From the NCBI RefSeq assembly GCF_022869805.1, contig NZ_CP094974.1, positions 2,666,001-2,730,000 on the forward strand: a stretch of 64,000 bases of DNA, in the 5' to 3' direction. Each line of letters opens with the position of its first letter. Position 1 is the first letter of the stretch. The stretch comes from Halosolutus halophilus (GTDB lineage: Archaea; Halobacteriota; Halobacteria; Halobacteriales; Natrialbaceae). A program made the position numbers and the translations under genes. A model generated the notes under the pieces. The model had not been told where the DNA came from and did no database searches. It saw nothing but the letters and a program-made list of their open reading frames with translations. This document shows positions 1 through 8,788 of the stretch, piece after piece.

Positions 1-98
1 CCTCGTGGGTAGGAAACCGACGGCGGCGGGGTGAACGGGCTGCTCCGTCTCCGCGCCCCGGAAAACCACCGGGACCCGGCTCCCGTCGGCGAACCCCG
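1..98. other. window edge, no gene assigned
   Basis: No complete gene lies here. On the minus strand, directly beyond the MATE stop codon, one frame stays open to the window edge with G/C-rich third positions, so the 5' part of a further minus-strand gene is possible. No convincing start codon or motif is visible, and the sequence to the left would be needed to decide. Confidence 0.3.
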
Positions 99-1613
99 TC
101 AGTCGTCGCTCGGCGTCGTCTCCGGCCGGTAGCCGCGACTGATGACCTTCCAGCGTCCGGTCGCGAAGCGGTAGTAGTTGATCACGGCCGGCGTCGCCGT
201 CTCCGCGACGAAGGCGAGATAGAGGCCGGCGATCCCGAACGCCGGGATCGAGACGCCGGGAATCGACACCCCGAGGATCGGAATCGTCCCCGGCGACGGA
301 ATCGTCAGGCCGGCAGCGCCGAGATACGCGATCGGGATCGCGAGCCCGAACATCCCGAGTAACTGGCCGTAGAACGGCCAGCGAGTATCACCGCTGGCCT
401 TGAGAGCGCCCGCAGCACCGGTGTAGATCCCCTGCAAGACCACCGCCACGCAGGCCGCGTGGATGAGCGAAACCGCGATCGGGACCGACAGGTCTGTCGG
501 ATCGTTCGTGAACGCGAGGACGATCGGCTCGGCGAAAACGGCGACGATCACGGCCGAGACGAGGTAGACGGCGACGGCGAACCGGACGATTTCTCCTCCG
601 TACTGCTCGGCACGGCGTTCGTCGCCGGTCCCGAGTTCCTGCCCGACGAGGCTCGAGGCGGCCAGGCCGAACCCCCAGCCGGGCGTGTTCATCAGCCCCC
701 AGATGCGCCGGGCGATGACGTAGGCCGCAACGGTGTCCGAACCGAAGATGTCGACGATCGCCAGCATCGGGAACTCGGCGACGGTCCAGACCAGTTTCGT
801 CCCCATGACGGGAAGTCCGATGGTGGTCAAATCCCTGACCGTCTCGCTGTGGACGTAGCTGCCGAACGGGTCGATGCTGACCGGAAACGTTCCAACCCCC
901 GGGAGCCGACCCGCGACGAGCCCGGTCGCGAACGTCGCGGTGACGACGACGTTCGAGAGGACCGTCCCCATCGCCGCCCCGGCGACGCCCATGTCGAAGC
1001 CGAAGATGAGCACCGCGTTGAGGACGATGTTGGCGACGGCACCACCCGCGCGGACCACCATCGGCGTCCACGCGTCGTCCATCCCGACGAAGGTGCGGCT
1101 TCCGATCAGGTTTAGTCCCGCGAACGGGATTCCGAAGCCGACGATCCGCAGATACGTCGCGCCGAGACCGACCGCCTCGGGATCGGAGCTGAGCAGCGAG
1201 ATCAGTTCGGTCGGGTACGACCAGAAGACCGCGGTGAGCGGCACGGACAGGACGACGACGAGCAGCGCACTCGATCGAATCGCCTGGCCGAGCTGGTCGA
1301 ACGCCTCCGCGCCGTAGCGCTGGGAGACGAGCGCAATCGTGCCGCCGGCGACGCCGCCGCCGACGGTGAATGCGAGACCCCAGAACGGGGAGGCGAAGCC
1401 GACACCCGCGATCGCGGCCGAACCGACGGCGATTCCGACCATCGCGACGTCGACCGCGTTCTTCGACATCCGCGCGAGCCCGGTGACGATGCGCGGCCAC
1501 GCGAGATCGGCGGTGCGACGCGCTCGGTGGGGCTCGATAAGCCCGACTCTGGCGAGCGCGAGCCCGATCCAGAGGATGCACAGCCGGATCGGGTTCGGGG
1601 GGCGGCGGACCAC
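99..1613 (-). CDS. MATE family multidrug/sodium antiporter
   Basis: A 504-residue polytopic membrane protein of the MATE (MOP) efflux family, predicted to export cationic or toxic compounds in exchange for Na+ or H+. About 12 hydrophobic segments run through the whole protein, which matches the usual MATE length. The second half repeats the first in character, as expected for the two six-helix bundles. Near the N-terminus a stretch beginning DLAWPRIVTGLARM is followed by a Gly/Ala-rich first membrane helix, typical of the haloarchaeal subgroup. The start is a GTG at 1613; no better ATG precedes the first helix. The gene stands alone, with about 200 bases separating it from the stress protein gene upstream. 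The family is clear; the substrate is unknown. Confidence 0.9.
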   Translation of the reverse strand: MVRRPPNPIRLCILWIGLALARVGLIEPHRARRTADLAWPRIVTGLARMSKNAVDVAMVGIAVGSAAIAGVGFASPFWGLAFTVGGGVAGGTIALVSQRYGAEAFDQLGQAIRSSALLVVVLSVPLTAVFWSYPTELISLLSSDPEAVGLGATYLRIVGFGIPFAGLNLIGSRTFVGMDDAWTPMVVRAGGAVANIVLNAVLIFGFDMGVAGAAMGTVLSNVVVTATFATGLVAGRLPGVGTFPVSIDPFGSYVHSETVRDLTTIGLPVMGTKLVWTVAEFPMLAIVDIFGSDTVAAYVIARRIWGLMNTPGWGFGLAASSLVGQELGTGDERRAEQYGGEIVRFAVAVYLVSAVIVAVFAEPIVLAFTNDPTDLSVPIAVSLIHAACVAVVLQGIYTGAAGALKASGDTRWPFYGQLLGMFGLAIPIAYLGAAGLTIPSPGTIPILGVSIPGVSIPAFGIAGLYLAFVAETATPAVINYYRFATGRWKVISRGYRPETTPSDD

Positions 1614-1815
1614 GAGAATCGACTCTTGCTACCCAACTCCGACAAAAAGACCTTCCCGACGCGGCAGCACGGACCGGTTTCGAAACGAAATACCCGTCTC
1701 CGATCGGCCGGACGCGGTGCGCGGCGGAGCCGCGATACCGGGACTGGTCGGGTTCGGATCACCGACCGAGACACGGGTCCCCCGGCCACCGTGAGGACGG
1801 ACCGGTAGGGGCCAG

Positions 1816-2217
1816 CTACTCGACGACGAGGACCGGGATCGACGCTTCGGTCGCGACCTGATCGGAGACGCTCTTTCGCAGGAAGCGTTCGAGACCGCGA
1901 TTGCGACCCATGACGATCAGATCCGCTCCCGTCTCGTCCGCGTGGTCGAGGATCGCCTGGTGTCGCAGTCCGTGGGTCACCGTCGTTCGGACGTCGTCGA
2001 CGCCCGCCTCGCGCGCGCGGGCGGCTACGTACTCGACGGCCTCCTCGCCGATCGGTTCGAGATCCTCGAAGTCGATCCCCGGCGCGATTTCCGCGGAGTT
2101 GATGACGTAGAGCGCGTGCAGCGTCGCCCCGTGGACGGTCGCGAGTTCGACCGCCTCGTCGATCGCCCGCTCCGTGTTGTCCCGCCCGTCGGTCGGAACC
2201 AGAATGTCGTCGTACAT
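1816..2217 (-). CDS. universal stress protein, UspA family
   Basis: A single-domain Usp protein of 133 residues, a cytoplasmic nucleotide-binding or stress-related protein. It begins MYDDILVPTDGRDNTERA, the usual first strand and helix of the family, and has the nucleotide-loop region DLIVMGRNRGLERFLRKS near residues 104-121, ending in VPVLVVE-like residues (IPVLVVE). The canonical G-2X-G-9X-G-S loop is only partly kept: the last glycine is replaced in LRKS, so ATP binding may be weak or absent. The ATG at 2217 was chosen because the protein then begins exactly at the conserved first strand. The open frame continues upstream but with non-coding composition. Confidence 0.92.
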   Translation of the reverse strand: MYDDILVPTDGRDNTERAIDEAVELATVHGATLHALYVINSAEIAPGIDFEDLEPIGEEAVEYVAARAREAGVDDVRTTVTHGLRHQAILDHADETGADLIVMGRNRGLERFLRKSVSDQVATEASIPVLVVE

Positions 2218-2341
2218 CGGGGTGCCTGTTCGACGACGCGCGTGAAAAGTCCTGAGACCCGACTGAGTCCCGAGTTGGGTCACCCGGGACTGCGACGGGC
2301 ATCGGGACCGGACACGGCTCGATCGACGGCCTACGCCGTGT

Positions 2342-2923
2342 CTACTCCGGAAACGGCCCCTCCAGTTCGACCTCGTCTCCGGCGACGTCCCGGACCGATG
2401 CGACGCACGACTCGACGTCCGGATTGGCGACCGAGACGTCGCCGCCGCCGGGCACCACGGGTGTCCCTGCCCGGTACGCGTCGACGCCCGAGACGATCGG
2501 GCCGTAGGCAAAGTCGCCGAACTCCGCCGGCGCGACGATGGTGCGCTCACCGTCGACGCCGCCGACCGGTTCGGCGATCGTTCCGACCAGTCCCTCCGCG
2601 TCCCACCAGAACAGCGAGAGAACGACGTCGTCGAACTCGCCGCCGACCCGAACGGTTTCACAGTCGACGAATTCGATCGGCGATCCCCCCGTGTCGTGCT
2701 GGTCGTCGGTTGCAGGTCCGGATCCGTCGGTGGTCGGGGTACCGTCGATCGCCGGAGTGCCGTCCGTGGGCCCATCGTGGTCGGCCACGATGTCGGTATC
2801 GTCGTCACCTCCCGATGCGTCCGTGAGCGCAACTCCCGGCCGGATCGTCCGCCACTCGGGGACGCTCGGACTCCCGGCCATCAGTGACGGCGGACGGAGC
2901 CGTCGTCGATCGAATCCCGGCAT
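2342..2923 (-). CDS. hypothetical acidic protein
   Basis: A protein of about 193 residues that I do not recognise. Residues roughly 35-75 form a low-complexity Asp/Gly/Thr-rich stretch. The last 110 residues look folded, with alternating hydrophobic strands, a FWWDAEG motif and a GGG turn, and read like a small beta domain. No signal peptide, lipobox or membrane segment is obvious. The start is uncertain: ATG at 2923 or ATG at 2881; a TTG at 2953 is also in frame. Composition and codon use agree with coding. It is transcribed in the same direction as the stress protein gene, 124 bases upstream of it. Confidence 0.6.
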   Translation of the reverse strand: MPGFDRRRLRPPSLMAGSPSVPEWRTIRPGVALTDASGGDDDTDIVADHDGPTDGTPAIDGTPTTDGSGPATDDQHDTGGSPIEFVDCETVRVGGEFDDVVLSLFWWDAEGLVGTIAEPVGGVDGERTIVAPAEFGDFAYGPIVSGVDAYRAGTPVVPGGGDVSVANPDVESCVASVRDVAGDEVELEGPFPE

Positions 2924-3013
2924 AGTTCCGGATTGACCGACGTCCCGTATCAATCATTGTTCAGCTATCGACGACGGTCATCGACGACGGAACGATAGCG
3001 GTGCGGTCGTCCG

Positions 3014-4189
3014 TTACAGGCGTTCGACGATCGTCGCGACCGCCTGTCCGAACCCGATGCACATCGTACAGAGCCCGTACCTGTCGCCGCGGCGATCGAG
3101 TTCGTGGATCAGCTTCGTCAGCAGCGCCGAACCGGTCGCGCCCAGCGGGTGACCGTGGGCGATCGCGCCGCCGTTGACGTTCGTCCGATCCCAGGGTGCG
3201 CCCGTCTCCGCCAGCCACGCGAGCACGACGGATGCGAACGCCTCGTTGATCTCGAACAGGTCGATGTCGTCGATCGTCATGTCGGCTTTCTCGAGGACGT
3301 TCTCCGTCGCCGGAATGGGGCCGGTGAGCATCATCACCGGATCGACGCCCACGACCTCCGTCTGGACGATGCGTGCCATCGGTTCCCAGCCGCGTTCGTC
3401 GGCGGCGTCCGCGCTGGCGACGAGGACCGCGCTCGAGCCGTCGACGATCCCCGAGGAGTTCCCCGCGTGGTGGACGCCCTCACCTTCGGGCCGGAACGCG
3501 AGGGGTAACTCGGCGAGCGTCTCCGCCGTCGTCTCCGGCGTCGGGTGGCCGTCCTTCTCGACCGTGATCGACTCGCCGTCGAGCGTCGTCGCCACGGGAA
3601 CGAGCTGTGAGTCGTACCGGCCAGCCTCCCAGGCGTCGGCCCACCGCTGCTGAGAGTCCACCGCGACGCCGTCGACGTCGTCCCGGGTCAGGTCCCACTG
3701 CTCGGCGATCCGTTCGGCCGACTCCCCCTGACCGATCGCCTCGTCGTAGTAGTCGAAGTAGGTCTCGGTGAGCGCCTGGCGATCGATCACGCCGGACTCG
3801 GCGTCGCCGTCCGATCCCATCGGGACCCGGGTCATGTGCTCGACGCCACCGGCGACGATGACGTCCTGGAACCCGGCCCGGATCTCGCTGGCCGCCCAGT
3901 TGACCGCCTGCTGACCGGAGCCGCACATGCGGTTGAGCTGGACACCCGGCACCTCGTCGCCCCAGCCGGCCACGAGCGGCGCGAGTCGACCGACGTTCAG
4001 GCCCTGCTCGCCGATCGGCGTCACGCAGCCGTAGACGACGTCGTCGACGATGCTCGGGTCGAATCCGTTGCGCTCCTCGAGTGCCCGGAGCGGTTCGGCA
4101 GCCAGATCCTGCGGGTGCGTGTCCCGGAAGACGCCACCGCGGTCGCCGAACGGCGTCCGCACTGCGTCGACGAGTACTGCGTCATCCAT
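3014..4189 (-). CDS. thiolase family acetyl-CoA C-acyltransferase
   Basis: A 391-residue thiolase, the normal family length. It catalyses thiolytic cleavage or Claisen condensation of acyl-CoA/acetoacetyl-CoA, in beta-oxidation or in the first step toward mevalonate or PHA. The nucleophile cysteine lies in RMCGSGQQAVN near residue 87. The second-half active-site elements are GGAIAHGHPLGATG (catalytic His) and MCIGFGQ (second Cys) close to the C-terminus. The N-terminal AVLVDAVRTPFG is typical of the family. It lies 83 bases downstream of the alpha/beta hydrolase gene on the same strand and may be co-transcribed with it. Several thiolase paralogues are normal in haloarchaea, so the pathway cannot be fixed from sequence alone. 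Confidence 0.95.
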   Translation of the reverse strand: MDDAVLVDAVRTPFGDRGGVFRDTHPQDLAAEPLRALEERNGFDPSIVDDVVYGCVTPIGEQGLNVGRLAPLVAGWGDEVPGVQLNRMCGSGQQAVNWAASEIRAGFQDVIVAGGVEHMTRVPMGSDGDAESGVIDRQALTETYFDYYDEAIGQGESAERIAEQWDLTRDDVDGVAVDSQQRWADAWEAGRYDSQLVPVATTLDGESITVEKDGHPTPETTAETLAELPLAFRPEGEGVHHAGNSSGIVDGSSAVLVASADAADERGWEPMARIVQTEVVGVDPVMMLTGPIPATENVLEKADMTIDDIDLFEINEAFASVVLAWLAETGAPWDRTNVNGGAIAHGHPLGATGSALLTKLIHELDRRGDRYGLCTMCIGFGQAVATIVERL

Positions 4190-4272
4190 AGCTGAAACAG
4201 GACTGGCTCACGATATCAAAGTACGGGATCGGTCCCCGGGCGGGTCGATTCCCGGGACGCGATCGCCGGCGT

Positions 4273-4992
4273 TCAGACCCGGTCGAGCGTCGCGAGCCAG
4301 TCGAACAGCCGATCCAGGACGCGCTCGTCGGCGTCGTCGGTGAAAATGTGGCCCTCCCCGGCGAACGCCTCGAGCACCACGTCGGTCTCGAGCGCGCTGG
4401 CGGCCTCGAAACTGTGTTCGATCGGGACCGACTCGTCCGCGCGCCCGTGAAAGATCGCGACGGGGACGTCACCGACGCGGTCGACGACTTCGTCGAACGG
4501 ACGGGCCGCCAGATCGTCGACGAACCGCCGATCGATCGCTCTGTCGTCGTCGAACCGACAGGTCCCCTCGCGACGGACGACCGATTCGTACTCGTCGAAC
4601 GCGGCGTTCGCCGTGACCGGCGCACGGGTCGCGATCGCCGCCGGGTCGACGCGTTCGCGGGCCGTTGCGTGGAATGCGACCTTGCCGCCGAAACTCGAGC
4701 CGAAGAGAACGAGCGAGTCGGGGTCGAAGTGATCGACGACCGCGGCGAGGTCGTCGAGTTTCGCACTGAGCGGCTGCTCGGCGAAGACGCCGTCCGATTC
4801 GCCACACCCCCTGAAGTCGAACCGGACGGCGTTGAACCCTTCGTCGACCGCTCGGAGGCAGCGCCGCTCGTAGCTCCCGGACTTGTCACTCAGGAAGCCG
4901 TGACAGAACACGAGCCAGCGGTTCGAGGGAGCACCGTGATGGACGGCAGCGACCGATTCGTCGGTGACCGCGATGCGGTGACGCTCGGGCAT
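4273..4992 (-). CDS. alpha/beta hydrolase
   Basis: A 239-residue soluble alpha/beta hydrolase (serine esterase/acyl-peptidase-like). The oxyanion region is LVFCHGFLSDKSGS, the nucleophile elbow is GSSFGG (Ser near residue 98), an acid residue lies in GRADESVP, and the catalytic His is in GEGHIF near the C-terminus, so the triad is complete. The motif FDFRGCGESDG before the elbow is common in this family. Start ATG at 4992 places the first strand correctly; the frame is open upstream but that stretch is not protein-like. It precedes the thiolase gene in the same direction. The substrate cannot be predicted. Confidence 0.9.
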   Translation of the reverse strand: MPERHRIAVTDESVAAVHHGAPSNRWLVFCHGFLSDKSGSYERRCLRAVDEGFNAVRFDFRGCGESDGVFAEQPLSAKLDDLAAVVDHFDPDSLVLFGSSFGGKVAFHATARERVDPAAIATRAPVTANAAFDEYESVVRREGTCRFDDDRAIDRRFVDDLAARPFDEVVDRVGDVPVAIFHGRADESVPIEHSFEAASALETDVVLEAFAGEGHIFTDDADERVLDRLFDWLATLDRV

Positions 4993-5196
4993 ACCGTGGA
5001 TTAGCCCGGTGCAGTACCATAGTCGTGGGGACCGCGGGCCGGCAGTGGCACCCGATCGCGGTCGAGGGGGGCGAGAAGAGTGGGCGGGGGTGGTACTCGA
5101 CCGGGCGCCACGGTAGCGCGCCCGACTGAACGGCTGTTCGACGACAGCCGATGCGAGCGCTTCCGACACCGGGCCCGACCGAACGGTCCGTCCGAG

Positions 5197-5502
5197 TCAG
5201 TCCTCGACGTAAATTTCGGGGTCTACGACGGTGTCGGTGGGGAGTCCGCCGTGGTTGACGATCGTCACGTCGGTCACGTCACCGGAGAACCGGAAGCGCT
5301 GCGTGTCGACGTCGACCGCCCCCTCGGCGCTCGTGCCGGAGACGATCGTCGCTTCTTCGGACGCGACGGCGTCTACCATTTCGATCGCGCCGTCGACCGT
5401 GATTTCGAAGCTGGCTGGTGTTCCCTGTCCGTCGACCGTGATGACGTTCGGGAGGGCTGTTTCGTCGTCTGAACTGCGTTGGTCCGTGTCGTGACCTTCC
5501 AT
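5197..5502 (-). CDS. hypothetical small acidic protein
   Basis: About 101 residues, very acidic, with no recognised family. After about 18 polar residues the chain alternates hydrophobic and polar residues (strand-like), for example ASFEITVDGAIEMV and VTIVNHGGLP, so a compact beta-rich fold is likely. There is no signal peptide, membrane segment or metal motif. The ATG at 5502 is chosen; an in-frame TTG at 5511 is less likely. A 6-bp inverted repeat overlaps the region just upstream of the start. It is transcribed divergently from the P-type ATPase gene to its right. Confidence 0.65.
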   Translation of the reverse strand: MEGHDTDQRSSDDETALPNVITVDGQGTPASFEITVDGAIEMVDAVASEEATIVSGTSAEGAVDVDTQRFRFSGDVTDVTIVNHGGLPTDTVVDPEIYVED

Positions 5503-5507
5503 ACCGG

Positions 5508-5524
5508 CCAACTCCGGCAGTTGG
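5508..5524. repeat. inverted repeat CCAACT-N5-AGTTGG
   Basis: A perfect 6-bp inverted repeat with a 5-base centre (CCGGC) sits immediately upstream of the start at 5502. It could be an operator or a short hairpin in the 5' leader. The only support is the symmetry and the position. Confidence 0.3.
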
Positions 5525-5661
5525 GCATAAGCTTTACCCTCTGATTATCACTAGTAATTAGCGAATGTGTCTCTGGCCAAAACGAATCGCCCGGAAACGC
5601 CGGCGCGAGCGTCGCGGGTAGATATCTACGCTTATTGTACTGGGCAGCGAACTCGCGGAGC

Positions 5662-8250
5662 GTGGAATCGGATCACACGGGCGACGATCGATGCTCGCTG
5701 TGTGGGTCACCGGTCGGTCCGGCAACCGAGGACCGGGGGACTGCGTTCTGTTCGACCGGCTGTCGAGATATTCACCGGACACTCGAGGCGGACGAGTCGA
5801 GCAGTAGTGACGACACTGCGCCGGCGGAATCGCCCTCCCGTGCGAGGGCGGCGGGCGATCGATCGGATCCCACGCACGAACGAGGCGAGGACCGTGACGG
5901 GGAGAGGACCGAGCGAACGTTCTTCCGGATCGACGGGATGCACACCGCCTCGTGCGAGTCGTTCCTGGAAGCGGTCGCCGAGGGCATAGACGGTGTGACG
6001 AACGCGGCAGCGAGCTACGTGACGGAGTCGATCCGGGTCGATCACGACCCCGATCGCGTCTCGAAGACGGACCTCCGGGACGCGCTGAGTACGGTCGGCT
6101 ACAACGCCTACCGCCGCGACGAGGCGACGGCCGGGGGCGACGGCGACGACGAATCGACCGGGACGACCCGGCGCGATCGCGAGATGACCGGGATGCGGAA
6201 ACGGCGCAGCGAAGACCTGTTCGAACTGCGGTACGTCGTCGGCGTCGTGTTCGGTTCGTTCCTGCTGGTGCCGTACGTCACGATCTTCTACCCCGTCTAC
6301 CTCTCGGCCTTTACCGACTGGTGGATGCTCCAGCTCTACGAGGACGCGTTCGGGACTCTCGACGGCCCCCTCCTGTTGCCGCTGTTCGCCGGATTGACGG
6401 GCGCAATCCTCTATCTGACCGGGAAGCCGCTGTTGCGCGGCGCGTACGTGAGCCTGAAACTCCGCCGGCCCAACACCCGGCTGCTCGCCGCGCTCACGAT
6501 CGTCAGCGCGTTCGTGTACGGGACGGCGGCGTTACTGCTCGGGCGAAACGACGTCTACTTCGACCTCACGATCCTCGTCGCCGCGCTGGTGATGGGCGCC
6601 ACGTTCTACGAAACGGCGGTCAAACGACGCGCGATGAACCGGCTCACGGACCTCACGGTGTCACAGGTCGACGACGCGCGACGGCTCGAGAGCGACGGCG
6701 CGACGACGTCGGTCGCCGTCGGCGACCTCGAGTCCGGTGACCGCGTGCTCGTCCGCGAGGGTGAGCGGATCCCGGTCGACGGCGTCCTCGCCGAGGGATC
6801 GTGTACCGTCGACGAGGCGATCGTCACCGGCGACTCGCTGCCCGTGACCAAACGCGCCGGCGACGAGGTCGTCGGTGGATCGATCGTGCGGGAAGACGCC
6901 GCCGTCGTTGCCGTCGGCGATCGAACGACGAGCAGCATCGATCGACTCATCGAGACCGTCTGGAACGTCCAGAGCGCAGATCACGGGGGCGAACGCGACG
7001 GGGATGCGCTCGCCGTGGTCGCGCTCCCGATCGTTCTCGTCGCCGTCGCGATCGTCGGTCTCGCCGGACTCCTCCGCGGCGCGACGGCGACGACGACGCT
7101 GCTTCCTATGTTACTGACCGTGATCGTCGTGTGTCCGTGGGCACTCGATCTCGCGACGCGGATTTCCGTCGGCCAGCACCTCCAGGCGGCGCTGGATAAC
7201 GGTATCGTCGTCTTCGACGAGAGCATTTTCGAGCGGATCCGGAACGTCGATACGGTCGTCTTCGACAAGACCGGGACCCTGACGACTGGCGAAATGACGG
7301 TGCTCGAGGCCCAGGGGCCGACCGACCTGTTACGAGCGGCCGGGGCCCTGGAACAGCGGAGTTTACACCCGGTCGCGACGGCGATCGAGTCGGCGTTCGT
7401 CGGCGACGACAGTGCCAGTCCCGCCGACGGGAGCGTGAGTGACGGTGACGGCAGTGGCGGACCCGATCGCCCCCGGACCGACGGCGGGCAGGCCGATCAC
7501 GAACGCGCCCACGAGATCACGGAGTTCCGGAGCCACGAGACCGGCGTCGAGGGGGTCGTCGACGGCGATCGACTCCTCGTCGGACACCCCGACCTCCTCG
7601 CCGATCGGGGGTGGTCGATCGACCGAACGATCGCCGATCGGGTCGCCAGCGCACGCGACTCCGGGCGGATTCCCGTCGTCGTCGGGCGCAACGGGTCGGC
7701 CGACGGCGTGATCGTCGTCGGTGACGAACCGCGAGCCGAGTGGACGGAGACGGTGACGACGCTCCACGATCGCGGCGTCGAAACCGTCGTGCTCACCGGC
7801 GACGATCGGGCGGCCACCGACGTCTTCCGCGACCATCCACACGTCGACCACGTCTTCGCGAGCGTGCCGCCGGATGGCAAGACGGCTGCGATCCGGCGGC
7901 TGTGCTCCGGCGGTCGCGTCGCGATGATCGGCGACGGGACGAACGACGCCCCCGCACTCGCCGCGGCCGACCTCGGACTCAGCCTCGGCAGTGGAACCGC
8001 GCTCGCCGCCGACGCGGCCGACGTCGCGATCGTCGACGACGACCTCGCGGCCGTCGATCGGGTGTTCAGGCTGGCGACGGCCGCACGGCGGCGACTCAGG
8101 CAGAACCTCGGACTGGCGCTGGGCTACAACGCGGTCGTGCTCCCGGTCGCGCTGGCGGGCCTCCTGAACCCGCTGGTCACGGCCGCTGCAGCCGTCGCCT
8201 GTACGCTTCTCGTCGTGGCGAACGGGTCACGTCCGTTGCTCCGGTCGTAG
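5662..8250 (+). CDS. TRASH-HMA-type heavy-metal P1B ATPase with CPW motif
   Basis: About 862 residues, a P1B-type ATPase exporting a soft metal across the membrane. Domain order: an N-terminal Cys cluster like a TRASH/YHS zinc finger (CSLCG...CSTGC, residues 10-40); an HMA-like domain near 90-160 whose metal loop is GMHTASC, so the usual CxxC has only one Cys; membrane helices; the actuator with TGDSLPVTK; a transport helix; DKTGTLTTGE with the phosphorylated Asp; an HP motif (SLHPVATA); and the hinge MIGDGTNDAPAL. The transport-helix motif is CPWALDLATR instead of CPCALGLATP, so one of two metal cysteines, the Gly and the final Pro are lost. GTG at 5662 is preferred: an AT-rich box near 5630 lies about 25 bases upstream, fitting a leaderless start; a TTG at 5635 is also in frame. 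Metal specificity is unknown; copper/silver is the default guess. Confidence 0.9.
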   Translation: MESDHTGDDRCSLCGSPVGPATEDRGTAFCSTGCRDIHRTLEADESSSSDDTAPAESPSRARAAGDRSDPTHERGEDRDGERTERTFFRIDGMHTASCESFLEAVAEGIDGVTNAAASYVTESIRVDHDPDRVSKTDLRDALSTVGYNAYRRDEATAGGDGDDESTGTTRRDREMTGMRKRRSEDLFELRYVVGVVFGSFLLVPYVTIFYPVYLSAFTDWWMLQLYEDAFGTLDGPLLLPLFAGLTGAILYLTGKPLLRGAYVSLKLRRPNTRLLAALTIVSAFVYGTAALLLGRNDVYFDLTILVAALVMGATFYETAVKRRAMNRLTDLTVSQVDDARRLESDGATTSVAVGDLESGDRVLVREGERIPVDGVLAEGSCTVDEAIVTGDSLPVTKRAGDEVVGGSIVREDAAVVAVGDRTTSSIDRLIETVWNVQSADHGGERDGDALAVVALPIVLVAVAIVGLAGLLRGATATTTLLPMLLTVIVVCPWALDLATRISVGQHLQAALDNGIVVFDESIFERIRNVDTVVFDKTGTLTTGEMTVLEAQGPTDLLRAAGALEQRSLHPVATAIESAFVGDDSASPADGSVSDGDGSGGPDRPRTDGGQADHERAHEITEFRSHETGVEGVVDGDRLLVGHPDLLADRGWSIDRTIADRVASARDSGRIPVVVGRNGSADGVIVVGDEPRAEWTETVTTLHDRGVETVVLTGDDRAATDVFRDHPHVDHVFASVPPDGKTAAIRRLCSGGRVAMIGDGTNDAPALAAADLGLSLGSGTALAADAADVAIVDDDLAAVDRVFRLATAARRRLRQNLGLALGYNAVVLPVALAGLLNPLVTAAAAVACTLLVVANGSRPLLRS

Positions 8251-8330
8251 TCCGATCGATCGTGGTGCTGGAGGTCCCTGCCGAGTGCGAGAGACAAACG
8301 CTGAGCGCGAAGTGGGCTCGATCGACGGAA

Positions 8331-8581
8331 TCAGTCGTCGCGTGCGAGCGAGAGCGATACGAACGCCGCGTTGTGTTCGTCGACGAGGTTCTGGAGCCGA
8401 TTCGTATTTGCGGCGGCGAACGTCACGGGAGCCTCGTCCGTGATCGATCGCGGCGTCTCGACGATCCCCCACCGACTGCTGTGAGGGCGCAGTCGCGGCG
8501 GATCGCGGCGTCGAGTGTCGTATGCTCATCGATGGATCGGTCGTTACCCACCCTTCCGCCCGGAATATAATAAACGTTCAT
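8331..8581 (-). pseudogene. small frameshifted ORF of unknown family
   Basis: Reading from ATG at 8581, about 36 codons (starting MNVYYIPGGRVGNDRS) show haloarchaeal codon use until a run of five G near 8467-8472. Beyond it, the coding-like reading continues in another frame (GIVETPRSITDEAPVTFAAA) to a TGA at 8331-8333, ending LSLARDD. Adding one G to the run would fuse the two parts into a single protein of about 83 residues. This is either a genuine frameshift mutation, a programmed shift or a homopolymer sequencing error. An AT-rich TATTATATT element overlaps the proposed start, so translation could also begin further in. No family is recognised. Confidence 0.4.
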
Positions 8582-8788
8582 TAAAGTATGTCGGCACGGA
8601 CCACGGTCGCGGACGCCCCGCCGGAGGATCGATCGGCGAGACGGAGTTCCTCTGACCCTTTCAATTCCCACCCGATGATAGCGAACCGACACTCCGATCG
8701 ACACACTATCCCCGCGAGAAACTCACTCTACAGGCCTTGAGCCGGGTCCGGAATTACCGCTCAGCGGAGATGATCAGATACCGTCGAT

